Positions 38,928 through 50,234 of a stretch of DNA of 64,000 bases are shown here, piece after piece. The translations under genes and the position numbers were made by a program. Numbering within the stretch: position 1 is the stretch's first letter; every line of letters begins with the position of its first letter. The notes beneath the pieces are model-generated. The model worked only from the letters and a program-made list of their open reading frames with translations, did not search any database and was not told where the DNA came from. Source of the DNA: Kocuria rhizophila DC2201 (lineage in GTDB: Bacteria > Actinomycetota > Actinomycetes > Actinomycetales > Micrococcaceae); the NCBI RefSeq assembly GCF_000010285.1, contig NC_010617.1:434001-498000 (forward strand), written 5' to 3'.

Positions 38928-40598
38928 TCAGGCCGCCGGGAGCATCCAGGAGAGCACGTTGGACTGCAGGAACACCAGGCAGCACAGCACCAGCAGCATG
39001 CCCAGGGACCACGGAACCACGGAGCGGAAGATCTGAGACTCCTTGCCCTGCATGCCCACCGCTGAGGACGCGATGGCCAGTGACTGCGGCGAGATCATCT
39101 TGCCCACCACACCGCCGGACGTGTTCGCGGCGGTCATCAGGTGCGGGTCCAGCCCGGACCCCAGGGCCGCGGTCTTCTGCAGGTTGGCGAACAGTGCGTT
39201 GGCGGAGGTGTCCGAACCGGTGACCGCGGTGCCCACCCAGCCCAGCACGGGGGAGAAGAACGCGAACGCCGCGCCGAGACCGGCCACGAACGTGCCGATC
39301 GCCAGGGTCTGGCCGGAGAAGTTCATCACGTACGCCAGTGCCAGCACGGACATGATGGTCAGGGCGGAGAAACGCATCTTCCAGAAGCTGCGTCCGATTT
39401 CGGCAAGGGCGTCCGCGATCGAGAGCCGGAACATCCCGTGGTGGGTGAACAGAGCGTAGATCACGGCCACCAGCAGCCCGGTGATGAGCAGCAGCGTGCC
39501 GGGGCTCGAGAGCCACTGGAAGGAGTAGACCGTGCCCGAGATGGCCTCGCCCTTGGCGTTGAGCAGGTGGCCGTTAAGGCCGGGCCACGGGATCTTGACG
39601 TCCGTGGACGCGAGTGCCTTGGGCACATTGATTCCGGCGGTCCAGAGCTTGGCGATGCCGAAGACGACCACCACCAGCAGGTAGGGCAGCACCGCCATCC
39701 ACACGCGTCCGGGCGTGAGGACGGCCGCGTTCTCCGGGCGGGCAATGCCGAGGTCCGCGCGCACGGCCTCGGCGCCCTTGGGCCGCCAGAAGCGCATGAG
39801 GATCACCACGCCGGCGAGTCCGGCCAGGGACGCGACCACGTCGGTGAGCTCGTACGAGAAGTGCGTGGCGCACCACCACTGGGCGATCGCGAAGCTGCCA
39901 CCCACCACGAGGGCGGCGGGCCAGGCCTGCTTGAGGCCGCGGGCGCCGTCGACGATCAGCAGCAGGAAGAAGGGGACCACGAATGCGAAGAACGGGGCCT
40001 GGTGCCCCACCACGGCACCGATGTGGGCGGGGTCCAGATCCGTGAGCGTGCCCGCGGTGGTGATGGGGATGGCGATCGCGCCGAACGCCACCGGGGCGGT
40101 GTTGGCGATCAGCACCAGGGTGGCCGTCTTGAGCGGCTTGAGGCCGAGGGCCAGGATCATCGTGGCGGTGATTGCCACGGGGGCACCGAAGCCCGCCAGC
40201 GCCTCCAGCAGGCCGCCGAAGCAGAATGCGATGAGCATGGCCTGGATGCGCAGGTCACCGCCGCCGATGGTGTCGAAGATGGTGCGCAGGTCCTCGAAGC
40301 GCCCCGAGAGCACGGTCACCTGGTAGAACCACAGGGCCATGACCACGATCCACACGATCGGGAACAGTCCGTAGACGGCGCCCTGGGTGGCGGTCAGCGC
40401 GGCGAGGTGGGCCGGCATGCCGAAGCCCAGGATGGCCACCAGCAGGGCCACGGCGAGGGACGTCAGCCCCGCCACGTAGGCGCTGGCCTTGAAGGCCAGC
40501 AGCATCACGAAGAAGGTCAGCAGGGGCAGGCAGCCGACCAGGGCGGACAGCCCGACGCTGCCGCCCACGGCGTCGGTCGCGGCGGTAAAGGTGTTCAC
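38928..40598 (-). CDS. lctP: L-lactate permease
   Basis: Encodes 556 residues from a GTG at 40598 preceded by TTGGAGAACGC. It has about 13-14 membrane segments and matches the LctP/LldP family throughout: LEALAGFGAPVAITATMIL, NTAPVAFGAIAIPI, VLGWVGTAVTGSDTSANALF and NTSGGVVGKMISPQSLAIA. It imports lactate (and glycolate) with protons. Divergent from lutABC across a shared control region with LldR-type operators. The gene order permease then regulator on one strand and lutABC on the other is a coherent lactate module. Confidence 0.95.
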   Translation of the reverse strand: MNTFTAATDAVGGSVGLSALVGCLPLLTFFVMLLAFKASAYVAGLTSLAVALLVAILGFGMPAHLAALTATQGAVYGLFPIVWIVVMALWFYQVTVLSGRFEDLRTIFDTIGGGDLRIQAMLIAFCFGGLLEALAGFGAPVAITATMILALGLKPLKTATLVLIANTAPVAFGAIAIPITTAGTLTDLDPAHIGAVVGHQAPFFAFVVPFFLLLIVDGARGLKQAWPAALVVGGSFAIAQWWCATHFSYELTDVVASLAGLAGVVILMRFWRPKGAEAVRADLGIARPENAAVLTPGRVWMAVLPYLLVVVVFGIAKLWTAGINVPKALASTDVKIPWPGLNGHLLNAKGEAISGTVYSFQWLSSPGTLLLITGLLVAVIYALFTHHGMFRLSIADALAEIGRSFWKMRFSALTIMSVLALAYVMNFSGQTLAIGTFVAGLGAAFAFFSPVLGWVGTAVTGSDTSANALFANLQKTAALGSGLDPHLMTAANTSGGVVGKMISPQSLAIASSAVGMQGKESQIFRSVVPWSLGMLLVLCCLVFLQSNVLSWMLPAA

Positions 40599-40703
40599 GC
40601 GTTCTCCAAGGGGTGGGGCCGGATCGGAACCGTGGTTCCCGGGTCGAGAGGATGGTCCCGGCGGGGCGGTGTGCTCCGTGTCCGGGACCGGTCGTACGAT
40701 AAG

Positions 40704-40728
40704 TGGTCAGACCACAGTGGTCCGACCA
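40704..40728. promoter_or_regulatory. Two tandem LldR/FadR-type operators
   Basis: TGGTCAGACCA (40704-40714) and TGGTCCGACCA (40718-40728) are perfect matches to the FadR-group consensus T-G-G-T-N3-A-C-C-A, each inside a 13-bp palindrome, with starts 14 bp apart. They lie 106 bases upstream of the lctP start and about 100 bases upstream of the lutA promoter. The GntR regulator at 38121-38843 is the obvious ligand. Confidence 0.82.
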
Positions 40729-40829
40729 CACAGCGTACATGATCCAGGTCACACGGTGAAGATCTCGCGCCCGGCGGCGGGGAGCCCGTGTGCGGGCCTC
40801 CATGCACATCCCCGATGCCGAGCGGTGCG

Positions 40830-40859
40830 TTGTTGTGACCGGACTCACGGGCGTAGCCT
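40830..40859 (+). promoter_or_regulatory. Promoter of lutABC
   Basis: TTGTTG (40830-40835) and TAGCCT (40854-40859) are separated by 18 bases, 66 bases before the lutA start codon. The candidate Crp site fills the spacer and the third LldR-like site starts at the end of the -10 box. Confidence 0.5.
40834..40849. promoter_or_regulatory. Candidate Crp/GlxR binding site at the lutA promoter
   Basis: TGTGACCGGACTCACG differs by one base from TGTGA-N6-TCACA. It overlaps the -35 box and spacer, a position suited to repression or competition with polymerase. The Crp gene is at 60752-61429. Confidence 0.5.
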
Positions 40860-40869
40860 GGTCTGGCCA
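40859..40869. promoter_or_regulatory. Imperfect third LldR-type operator near the lutA transcription start
   Basis: TGGTCTGGCCA matches TGGT-N3-ACCA with one mismatch and sits where transcription of lutA should start. Together with the two perfect sites 130 bases upstream it could allow looping or graded repression. Confidence 0.45.
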
Positions 40870-40924
40870 CAGAGATGGACCGGGGCACAGCATGACCGGG
40901 GCAGACGGTTAGGAGACCACACCC

Positions 40925-41767
40925 ATGAAAATCGCGCTCTTCGCCACATGCATTGTGGATGCCATGTATCCCAAGGTGGCGCTGGCCACCGTGCGGATCC
41001 TCGAGCGGCTGGGACACGAGGTCGTGTTTCCCCAGGGGCAGGGCTGCTGTTCCCAGATGCACGTCAACAGCGGGTACTTCCAGGACGCCGTGCCGGTGAT
41101 CCGCAACCACGTGCGCGCGTTCACCAGCGTGGACTACGACGTCGCCGTGGCCCCCTCCGGCTCTTGTGTGGCCTCCCTGGGGCACCAGCAGCCGATGGTT
41201 GCGCGCCAGTGCGGCGAGGACGCCCTGGCCGAGGATGCCGCCATGGTGGCCGAGAACACCTACGAGCTCTCCGAGCTGCTCGTGGACGTGCTGGGCGTGA
41301 CGGACGCCGCCGAGCAGCTCGGCTCCTGGTTCCCGCACCCGGTGACCTACCACCCCTCGTGCCACGGCATGCGCCTGCTGGGACTCGGGGATCGCCAGAA
41401 GGACCTCGTGCGCTCCGTGGCGGACATCGAGTTCCATGAGCTACCCGACGCCGAGGAGTGCTGCGGCTTCGGCGGCACGTTCTCCTTCAAGAATCCGGAC
41501 GTCTCCGGTGCCATGGCGGACGCCAAGCTCAACAACATCCGCAGCTCGGGCGCCTCGCTGTGCACCGGCGGGGATGCCTCGTGCCTGCTGCACCTGGGCG
41601 GAGCCGCGTCCAAGCGGAACGTGGACGTCCAGACCGTCCACTTCGCGGAAATCCTCGCCTCAACCCGGGCCAACCCGCTGCAGGTAGAGGGCCCCGTTGA
41701 ACTGTCCATCTCCCAACCCGGCCGTCGCGCGGCGAGCCCGGCCACCACCGCAGGAGCAACTCGATGA
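40925..41767 (+). CDS. lutA: Lactate oxidation protein LutA (Fe-S, CCG domains)
   Basis: Encodes 280 residues; the ATG at 40925 follows TTAGGAGACCACACCC. Two cysteine-rich CCG (DUF224) domains are visible, with GQGCCSQMHVNSGY (about 39-52) and EECCGFGGTFSFK (about 178-190). LutA, LutB and LutC together oxidise L-lactate to pyruvate in Bacillus. The last 30 residues are low in complexity. Stop overlaps the lutB start as ATGA. Confidence 0.93.
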   Translation: MKIALFATCIVDAMYPKVALATVRILERLGHEVVFPQGQGCCSQMHVNSGYFQDAVPVIRNHVRAFTSVDYDVAVAPSGSCVASLGHQQPMVARQCGEDALAEDAAMVAENTYELSELLVDVLGVTDAAEQLGSWFPHPVTYHPSCHGMRLLGLGDRQKDLVRSVADIEFHELPDAEECCGFGGTFSFKNPDVSGAMADAKLNNIRSSGASLCTGGDASCLLHLGGAASKRNVDVQTVHFAEILASTRANPLQVEGPVELSISQPGRRAASPATTAGATR

Positions 41768-43755
41768 GCGTCACGTCCCTCGGCATGCCCGCCGTGCGTC
41801 CCGTGCACGGGCAGGGCAACCTGCACGCGCAGGTCGCCTTCCCCAAGGCCGCCAAGAAGGAGCTGCAGAACAAGCAGATGCGCGCCAACATCCGGCACGC
41901 CACCCACACCATCCGCGCCAAGCGCGCCGGCGTGGTGGGGGAGGTCCCGGACTGGAGCGAGCTGCGCGACGCCGGTTCCGCCATCAAGGAGACCGTGATG
42001 GCGGGGCTGCCCGAGCTGCTCGAGCTGTTCGAGGCGAACGTGACGGCGCGCGGCGGCGTCGTCCACTGGGCCCGGGACGCGGACGAGGCGAACGCCATCG
42101 TGACCCGTCTGGTCCAGGAGCAGGACACCACGGACGTGATCAAGGTGAAGTCCATGGCCACTCAGGAGATCGGGCTGGACGAGCACCTCTCCGAGCACGG
42201 GATCACCGCCACGGAGACGGACCTCGCCGAGCTCATCGTGCAGCTGGGGCGGGACAAGCCCTCCCACATCCTGGTGCCCGCGATCCACAAGAACCGCGAG
42301 GAGATCCGCGAGATCTTCAGCCGCGAGATGCCCGGCGTCACCGAGGAGCTCACGAGCGAGCCCCGAGTGCTCGCGGAGGCCGCGCGGCAGCACCTGCGGG
42401 AGAAGTTCCTCACCTCCAAGGTGGCCATCAGCGGCGCGAACTTCGGCATCGCGGATACCGGCACCCTGTCCGTGGTGGAGTCCGAGGGCAACGGGCGCAT
42501 GTGCCTGACCCTGCCCGAGACCCTGATCACCGTGATGGGCATCGAGAAACTGTTGCCCACCTACCAGGACCTCGAGGTGTTCTTCCAGCTCCTGCCGCGC
42601 TCCTCCACTGGCGAACGCATGAACCCGTACACCTCCCTGTGGACCGGCGTGACGCCCGGGGACGGCCCCAAGAACTTCCACGTGGTGCTCCTGGACAACG
42701 GGCGCTCCGCGGTGCTCGCGGACCCGCAGGGTCGCTCCGCACTGCACTGCATCCGGTGTTCCGCGTGCCTGAACGTGTGCCCCGTGTACGAGCACGCGGG
42801 CGGGCACTCCTACGGCTCCACCTACCCCGGTCCCATCGGGGCGATCCTCTCGCCGCAGCTCACGGGCATCACGTCCGAGGAGAATGCCTCCCTGCCGTAC
42901 GCGTCCTCCCTGTGCGGGGCGTGCTACCAGGTGTGTCCCGTGAAGATCAACATCCCCGAGATCCTCGTGCATCTGCGGGACGAGGACATCCGCGCCCAGC
43001 ACGGGAAACGCGCGGACCACGCCAACCCAGCACCGGTCTCCAAGGACCCCGCGGTGGGCGGGGACGACAACTGGCGCGAGGAGAAGTCCCTGACCGCGGA
43101 CGAGGGCCGGGGTGGGCAGGACACTGCCCCCCAGGAGGGCACCCTCCAGGAGCTCGGTTCTCGGGCGCGTCGCGCAGGACGCCGCATCCGAGGAGCCGTG
43201 CCTTCCCGCGGTGTGCCCACGCAGATGGACGCCATGATGAAGGGCGCCTCCTTCGTGATGTCGTCGGGCCAGCGGATGTCCTTGGCGGAGCGCGGGCTAC
43301 CCATGGGCCGTGTAATCGCCGGCCGCGACCGCGCCATCGGCTGGCTGCCCGGCATGGTGGGCGGCTGGACCGCCGAGCGCGACATCCCCGAGCCCCCCAA
43401 GGAGTCCTTCCGCAACTGGTGGAAGAAGCACGAGGGGGAGACCGACGAGCGGCTCGAGCGCGACGGCGTCACCGCGGCGTCGGGAACCGCGCGCACCGGT
43501 GCGGGGCCCGCGCAGGGCCACCCGGCGGCGTCGTCCCCCGGGGAGGCGAGCCCCGCGGGTGCGCACGGCGAGTCCAAGGCCGCCCGGACCGAGGAGACCG
43601 CCGCGGGCACCGGCAAGGACGCCGCCACCCCGGGTGCCGGCGCGGACGCCGTGGCCGGAGCGGACAGTGCCGCCACGGGCGACCCCCAGAAGGACAACAT
43701 CGCACCCCGCAACGGCCACGCAGGCCGCGGGAACCAGGACGGAGAGCGGGCATGA
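41764..43755 (+). CDS. lutB: Lactate oxidation Fe-S protein LutB with long C-terminal extension
   Basis: Encodes 663 residues, against about 475 in Bacillus LutB. The core contains an N-terminal LUD-like region (VAISGANFGIADTGTL, RMCLTLPETLI) and two 4Fe-4S motifs, CIRCSACLNVCPVY (about 329) and CGACYQVCPVKI (about 385). From about residue 435 a basic linker and a conserved-looking segment (FRNWWKKHEGETDERLERD) are followed by about 100 Ala/Gly/Thr-rich residues including HPAASSPGEAS, written by the dispersed word (43525-43534). Coupled to lutA and lutC by ATGA overlaps. Confidence 0.93.
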   Translation: MSVTSLGMPAVRPVHGQGNLHAQVAFPKAAKKELQNKQMRANIRHATHTIRAKRAGVVGEVPDWSELRDAGSAIKETVMAGLPELLELFEANVTARGGVVHWARDADEANAIVTRLVQEQDTTDVIKVKSMATQEIGLDEHLSEHGITATETDLAELIVQLGRDKPSHILVPAIHKNREEIREIFSREMPGVTEELTSEPRVLAEAARQHLREKFLTSKVAISGANFGIADTGTLSVVESEGNGRMCLTLPETLITVMGIEKLLPTYQDLEVFFQLLPRSSTGERMNPYTSLWTGVTPGDGPKNFHVVLLDNGRSAVLADPQGRSALHCIRCSACLNVCPVYEHAGGHSYGSTYPGPIGAILSPQLTGITSEENASLPYASSLCGACYQVCPVKINIPEILVHLRDEDIRAQHGKRADHANPAPVSKDPAVGGDDNWREEKSLTADEGRGGQDTAPQEGTLQELGSRARRAGRRIRGAVPSRGVPTQMDAMMKGASFVMSSGQRMSLAERGLPMGRVIAGRDRAIGWLPGMVGGWTAERDIPEPPKESFRNWWKKHEGETDERLERDGVTAASGTARTGAGPAQGHPAASSPGEASPAGAHGESKAARTEETAAGTGKDAATPGAGADAVAGADSAATGDPQKDNIAPRNGHAGRGNQDGERA

Positions 43756-44396
43756 GCGCCGACGCCAAGACCGAAATCCTCGAGCGGCTCAACGGCGCCC
43801 TCGCGGACCACCCGCGGGCTCCCCACGTGCCTCGCGACTACCGGCACACCTCGGACCTCGGGCGGAACGAGATCATCGACATGCTCGAGGACCGGCTGCT
43901 CGACTACAAGGCCAACGTGTACCGGGAGACCGCGCAGACCGTGGCGCAGCGCGTCGCCACCCAGCTTGGGACCTCCGCGCGCTACGTGATCCCCGAGGGC
44001 CTCGACACCGCGTGGCTGCCCGAGGAGACCGCCGCGCGCCGGGCCATCGTGGACCCCAACGACGCCCGCAAGGCCTCCGCGCTCACCGTGCGGGACCTCA
44101 ACCAGGTGGACGCCGTGGTGACCTCCTCCACGGTCTCGTGCGCGCAGACGGGCACCATCTTCCTGTCCGGGCGCCCGGACGAGGGGCGGCGCGCCATCAC
44201 CCTGGTGCCGGACCACCACATCTGCATCGTGCCGCTGGACTCCGTGGTGGAGCTAATCCCCGAGGCCATGGCCCGCGTGGAGCCCACCGCGCCCACCACC
44301 ATGATCTCGGGCCCGTCCGCCACGTCGGACATCGAGCTCGAGCGCGTGGAGGGCGTCCACGGTCCGCGCACGCTGGACGTCATCCTGCTGGGCTGA
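43752..44396 (+). CDS. lutC: Lactate utilization protein LutC (LUD domain)
   Basis: Encodes 214 residues, starting at the ATG at 43752 that overlaps the lutB stop. The LUD domain is recognisable in QVDAVVTSSTVSCAQTGTI, FLSGRPDEGRRAITLVPDHHIC and ISGPSATSDIELERVEGVHG, with the terminal DVILL. Third subunit of the lactate oxidation complex. A strong terminator with six T residues follows 40 bases later. Confidence 0.95.
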   Translation: MSADAKTEILERLNGALADHPRAPHVPRDYRHTSDLGRNEIIDMLEDRLLDYKANVYRETAQTVAQRVATQLGTSARYVIPEGLDTAWLPEETAARRAIVDPNDARKASALTVRDLNQVDAVVTSSTVSCAQTGTIFLSGRPDEGRRAITLVPDHHICIVPLDSVVELIPEAMARVEPTAPTTMISGPSATSDIELERVEGVHGPRTLDVILLG

Positions 44397-44436
44397 CTGT
44401 CCGACGGGCTGATGCCGAGGCTCACCCCGCGGGATT

Positions 44437-44490
44437 AAGTGCAGATATTGCTATCTACCAAGCGGTAGATAACAATATCTGCACTTTTTT
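44437..44490 (+). terminator. AT-rich terminator of lutABC
   Basis: AAGTGCAGATATTG (44437-44450), one mismatch, TATCTACC (44452-44459), loop AAGC, then GGTAGATA (44464-44471) and CAATATCTGCACTT (44473-44486), followed by TTTT. The stem has 22 pairs with one C-A mismatch and ends in a run of six T. It is a textbook intrinsic terminator, but its base composition is far lower in GC than anything else in the window. Confidence 0.88.
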
Positions 44491-44548
44491 CTGGGTCAGG
44501 AGGGTGCGCGGTTGAGGTGCGCTCGCGGCGCGTGGCCTCTTGCGCTGC

Positions 44549-47377
<2,829 letters not shown>

Positions 47378-47381
<4 letters not shown>

Positions 47382-48649
47382 GCGAGTCCTCCCGAGAAGT
47401 CAGGGGTGTCGTGCGGGTCGTCGTTGCGGGGGCTGTGCCGGCCCGGGTCGGTTGCTGCCAGGAACTGCGCGTCCTGCGCGTGGTCCACCGCCGGGTCCAG
47501 GACCCCGGTGACGAGTTCCGCGGCCAGCCGCGAGGCCACCGGGGTGAGCAGGATGCCGTGGCGGAAGTGCCCGGTGCTGATCACGAGTCCGGGCACGGAG
47601 GTGGCGCCGAGGTAGGGGAGGTCGTCCGGGGTGCCCGGCCGTGCGCGGGCCATCATCTCCAGGACGTCGCAGTCGTCGATCGCGGGGACCACGGCTCGGG
47701 CGTCCCGCAGCAGCTGGTGCACCCCGCCGGCCAGCACGGACTCGCGGCCGTCCTCACGGCTGGTGGCACCCACCACCAGGGTGCGGTCCACGCGGGGGAC
47801 CATGTAGACGGGCCGCCCCATCACCTGGGCGCGCACGGTACGGGTGAGCAGGTGGTCCTCACCGGGGGCCAGGGCGGCGTCGGGAACGCGCAGCCGCAGG
47901 ATGTCCCCGAACACGGGACGCAGGCGCAGCTCGAGGTCCTCGGGCAGTCCGCCCACGGTGTTGGCGGTGAGCCCCGAGGCCACCACCACGGCGTCCGCGG
48001 GCAGGCGCTCGCCGTCGTCCAGCAGTACGCCCTCGGCGCGGCGGGGGCCCCTGCGGGGGACCTGCACGGAGTCCACGCGGCGGGTGCGCCACAGGGCGGG
48101 CCCGGCGTCGGGCACCCCGGCGAGCGTCTCGGTGTGCGGGGCTTTGAGGGCCTCGACCATGGCCGCGGCCAGCATGCGGGGGTCCACCTGGCGGTCGGAG
48201 ACGATGCGCACGGCGCCCGCGAGGCGGGGGGCGAGCGCGGGCTCCATGGCGCGGGCCTCGCCCGTGGAGATCTCCTCGACGTCCATGCCGGAGGCGATCT
48301 GGTGGGAGGCGAGGTCAGAGAGGGAATGGGCGTCCGCGGCGTCGGCGGCGACCACCAGGGTCTCCTCCGTGCGGTAGCCCGTGGGCAGCCCGGTGGCCGC
48401 GCCGATGCGCTCCACGAACCGGGGGTACTCCTCCGCAGAGGCGCGCATGAGGGGGTACAGCCGCTCTTGGCCGTACTGGGTCTCCGCGACCGGTGCGAGC
48501 ATGCCCGCAGCGGCTCGGGTGGCGCCCCACGCGGGCTGGGGGTCCACGACCGTGACGGCGGCGCCGCGGCGTCGCAGCTCGACCGCGGTGGCGAGCCCGA
48601 TCAGACCCGCCCCGGCCACGACGACGTGCACGGGTGCGTTCTCGGACAT
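47378..48649 (-). CDS. thiO: Glycine oxidase ThiO
   Basis: Encodes 423 residues from the ATG at 48649; the ATG at 48655 is possible but lies only four bases from the GGAGG. FAD-dependent oxidase with the dinucleotide motif VVAGAGLIGLATAVELRRRG, GATRAAAGMLAP, and C-terminal TSVPGLVISTGHFRHGILLTP. It supplies dehydroglycine for the thiazole ring. First gene of the thiO-thiS-thiG-thiF operon, whose ribosome site is part of a TPP riboswitch. Confidence 0.94.
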
Positions 48650-48656
48650 CCTCATC

Positions 48657-48757
48657 CTTCCTCCGGCGGCATGATCCGCATCAGGTGACCGGTCGGCGTC
48701 TCACGCCCTCTCAGCCGGATGCGGTGGTCGGTGACGTGTGCGGGCTCCCGTGGACCT
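48657..48757 (-). ncRNA. TPP riboswitch (THI element) controlling thiO-thiS-thiG-thiF
   Basis: On the minus strand the conserved THI elements appear in order: CACGGGAGCCCG, then GGCTGAGAGGGCGTGAGAC, CCGACCGG and ACCTGATGCGGATCATGCCG, closing with CCGGAGGAAGGA. The last segment contains the ribosome site of thiO, so binding of thiamine pyrophosphate should hide it and stop translation. No separate terminator is seen between switch and gene. Confidence 0.93.
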
Positions 48758-48768
48758 CGTCGCGCGGT

Positions 48769-48795
48769 GCGGCGTCGGCAACCGGACGACGCCGC
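48769..48795. repeat. Inverted pair of the dispersed word between thiO and thiE
   Basis: GCGGCGTCG (48769-48777) and CGACGCCGC (48787-48795) are 9-bp inverted arms with a 9-base loop. The right arm is part of a full copy of the word (48786-48795). It lies in the divergent gap, between a possible -10 box of the thi operon and the riboswitch, so it would be transcribed as a 5' hairpin of the thi leader. Confidence 0.7.
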
Positions 48796-48796
48796 C

Positions 48797-48802
48797 AGTC
48801 TA
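48797..48802 (-). promoter_or_regulatory. Possible -10 box of the thiOSGF operon
   Basis: TAGACT on the minus strand (plus AGTCTA) lies about 40 bases upstream of the riboswitch. No good -35 box is visible. Confidence 0.3.
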
Positions 48803-48892
48803 GTCCTCCTTGCCGGTCGCTTCCCCTGGGGATTCGCGGCCGGCTGAGCGCGCGCTGCACCCCCGGTGCGCTGTTCGTGCCACCATGGCGGC

Positions 48893-49555
48893 ATGGAACG
48901 GAGCGAGGACCAGGGACGACGACGACGCCGACAGCTGCGGGACGCGCGGCTCTACGTGTGCGTGACCGCTCGGCGGGAGCGCGGTGACCTGCGGGATTTC
49001 CTGCACACCGCGTACGAGGGCGGGGTGGACATCATCCAGCTGCGGGACAAGACGCTCGAGGCGGCCGCGGAGATCGAGGCCATCCAGGTGCTCGCGGAGG
49101 TCGCCCGTGAGCACGGCAAACTCTTCGCCGTCAATGACCGCGCGGACGTGGCCCTGCTGACCGGTGCGGACGTGTTCCACGTGGGCCAGGGAGATCTCAC
49201 CACGCGGCAGGCACGCACTGTGCTGGGCCCGGACGTGGTGCTGGGCCGCTCGTGCCACTCGCCCGCGCAGGTGGACGCCGCGCTCGCGGACCCCGGGCTC
49301 GACTACTTCTGCACCGGGCCGGTCTGGGAGACCCCCACCAAGCCCGGCCGCGCGGCCGTGGGGCTCGAGCTGCCCCGCTACGCCGCCGAGCACGCGGGCA
49401 CCACCCCGTTCTTCGCCATCGGGGGTGTCGACGCCGCCCGGCTGCCCGCCGTGCTCGGCACCGGTGCCACGCGCATCGTGGTGGTCCGCGCCGTCACCGA
49501 GGCGCGGGACGTCACCGCCGCCGCGCGGGAGCTGCGCAGCGCGCTGCCCGCCTGA
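48893..49555 (+). CDS. thiE: Thiamine-phosphate synthase
   Basis: Encodes 220 residues from the ATG at 48893; an earlier in-frame start at 48866 would add nine residues. It joins thiazole phosphate and HMP pyrophosphate to thiamine phosphate. Motifs are [44 protein letters not shown]-like [11 protein letters not shown], and [14 protein letters not shown]. It is divergent from the thiO operon, and no riboswitch is visible in front of it. Confidence 0.95.
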   Translation: MERSEDQGRRRRRQLRDARLYVCVTARRERGDLRDFLHTAYEGGVDIIQLRDKTLEAAAEIEAIQVLAEVAREHGKLFAVNDRADVALLTGADVFHVGQGDLTTRQARTVLGPDVVLGRSCHSPAQVDAALADPGLDYFCTGPVWETPTKPGRAAVGLELPRYAAEHAGTTPFFAIGGVDAARLPAVLGTGATRIVVVRAVTEARDVTAAARELRSALPA

Positions 49556-49661
49556 CCAGGGCGGCGACGCAACGCGTTGTCGTCCGGGGTGGTCCCCCCC
49601 CGGCGTCTCCGGCGGGGAAGCTGGTGCGGGGGCTGTGCGCGAGGCGGGGCAGAACCGGAGG

Positions 49662-50234
49662 TCAGGCATCCCCGGCGCACTGCCCGGGGTGCTCCTCGCA
49701 CCACGGGGTGACCCCCGGGAAGCGGCCCCGGTGGGTGGCCACCCAGCGGTAGACGGCCTCCTGGGTGCGGCCCACCAGTGGCAGGCCGTGGAACGCGCCG
49801 AAGCAGCGTGTGCCCAGGGCGGTGTCGAGGATCGCCGCGACTGCTCGGGCGCCGCTCACCGCCTGCCTCCTCGTGGCCTGCGGGCCTCCGCGCCCCGACC
49901 CGAGGCCTCCGATCCCAGACCCGAGGTCACCGGATCCGGACTCCGGAGCGTCCGGCGGCGCAGCTCCAGGCTGCGGACCGTCGCAGGCACTGCCCGAGGC
50001 TCCGCCCCCGCGGGGGCGCTGCGCGGCGATCACGGTGCTCTCCCCGGCCTGGGGCACCGCCCACACCGAGGCGTCGCACTCCTGCGGGGTCAGGCCAAAC
50101 CGTTCCGGGACGTCCGGCTGCTGCCACGCGTGCAGCTCGACCCGCCCGTGCCGGTCCAGGCGCCGCACCCAGCCCACGGCGCGGGTGCAGAAACCGCACC
50201 GGCCGTCGAAGACCACGTGCAGCCGTGCGCTCAC
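49662..50234 (-). CDS. DCC-family thiol-disulfide oxidoreductase-like protein (DUF393) with internal repeat
   Basis: Encodes 190 residues from a GTG at 50234 that overlaps the PhzF-like stop (GTGA). The DUF393 signature FDGRCGFCTRAVGWV is at about 8-22 and the family's second half (AVAAILDTALGTRCFGAFHG, YRWVATHRGRFPG) follows. Between them lies about 50 residues of foreign, Gly/Ser/Pro-rich sequence with a repeat GSGDLGS, GIGGLGS, GRGGPQA encoded by 21-bp units. Members are predicted redox proteins of unknown partner. Confidence 0.8.
   Translation of the reverse strand: MSARLHVVFDGRCGFCTRAVGWVRRLDRHGRVELHAWQQPDVPERFGLTPQECDASVWAVPQAGESTVIAAQRPRGGGASGSACDGPQPGAAPPDAPESGSGDLGSGIGGLGSGRGGPQATRRQAVSGARAVAAILDTALGTRCFGAFHGLPLVGRTQEAVYRWVATHRGRFPGVTPWCEEHPGQCAGDA

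Larger units (their letters stand above)
40599..40924. other. Shared control region of the lactate genes
   Basis: These 326 bases lie between divergent lctP and lutA. They hold two FadR/LldR-type operators (40704-40728), a third imperfect one (40859-40869), a candidate Crp site (40834-40849) and a promoter for lutA (40830-40859). The region is visibly less GC-rich than the flanking genes, as expected for a regulatory stretch. Confidence 0.8.

Noticed and set aside
37845-39065. A plus-strand open frame of about 400 codons across the gap after the response regulator and the GntR gene
   Set aside because: Most of it is antisense to the well-supported GntR gene and the end of lctP, and the first part has no recognisable features.
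44437-44490. The AT-rich palindrome as the end of an insertion sequence
   Set aside because: No transposase or target-site duplication is visible nearby, and position plus T-run fit a terminator; kept as a finding rather than called mobile.
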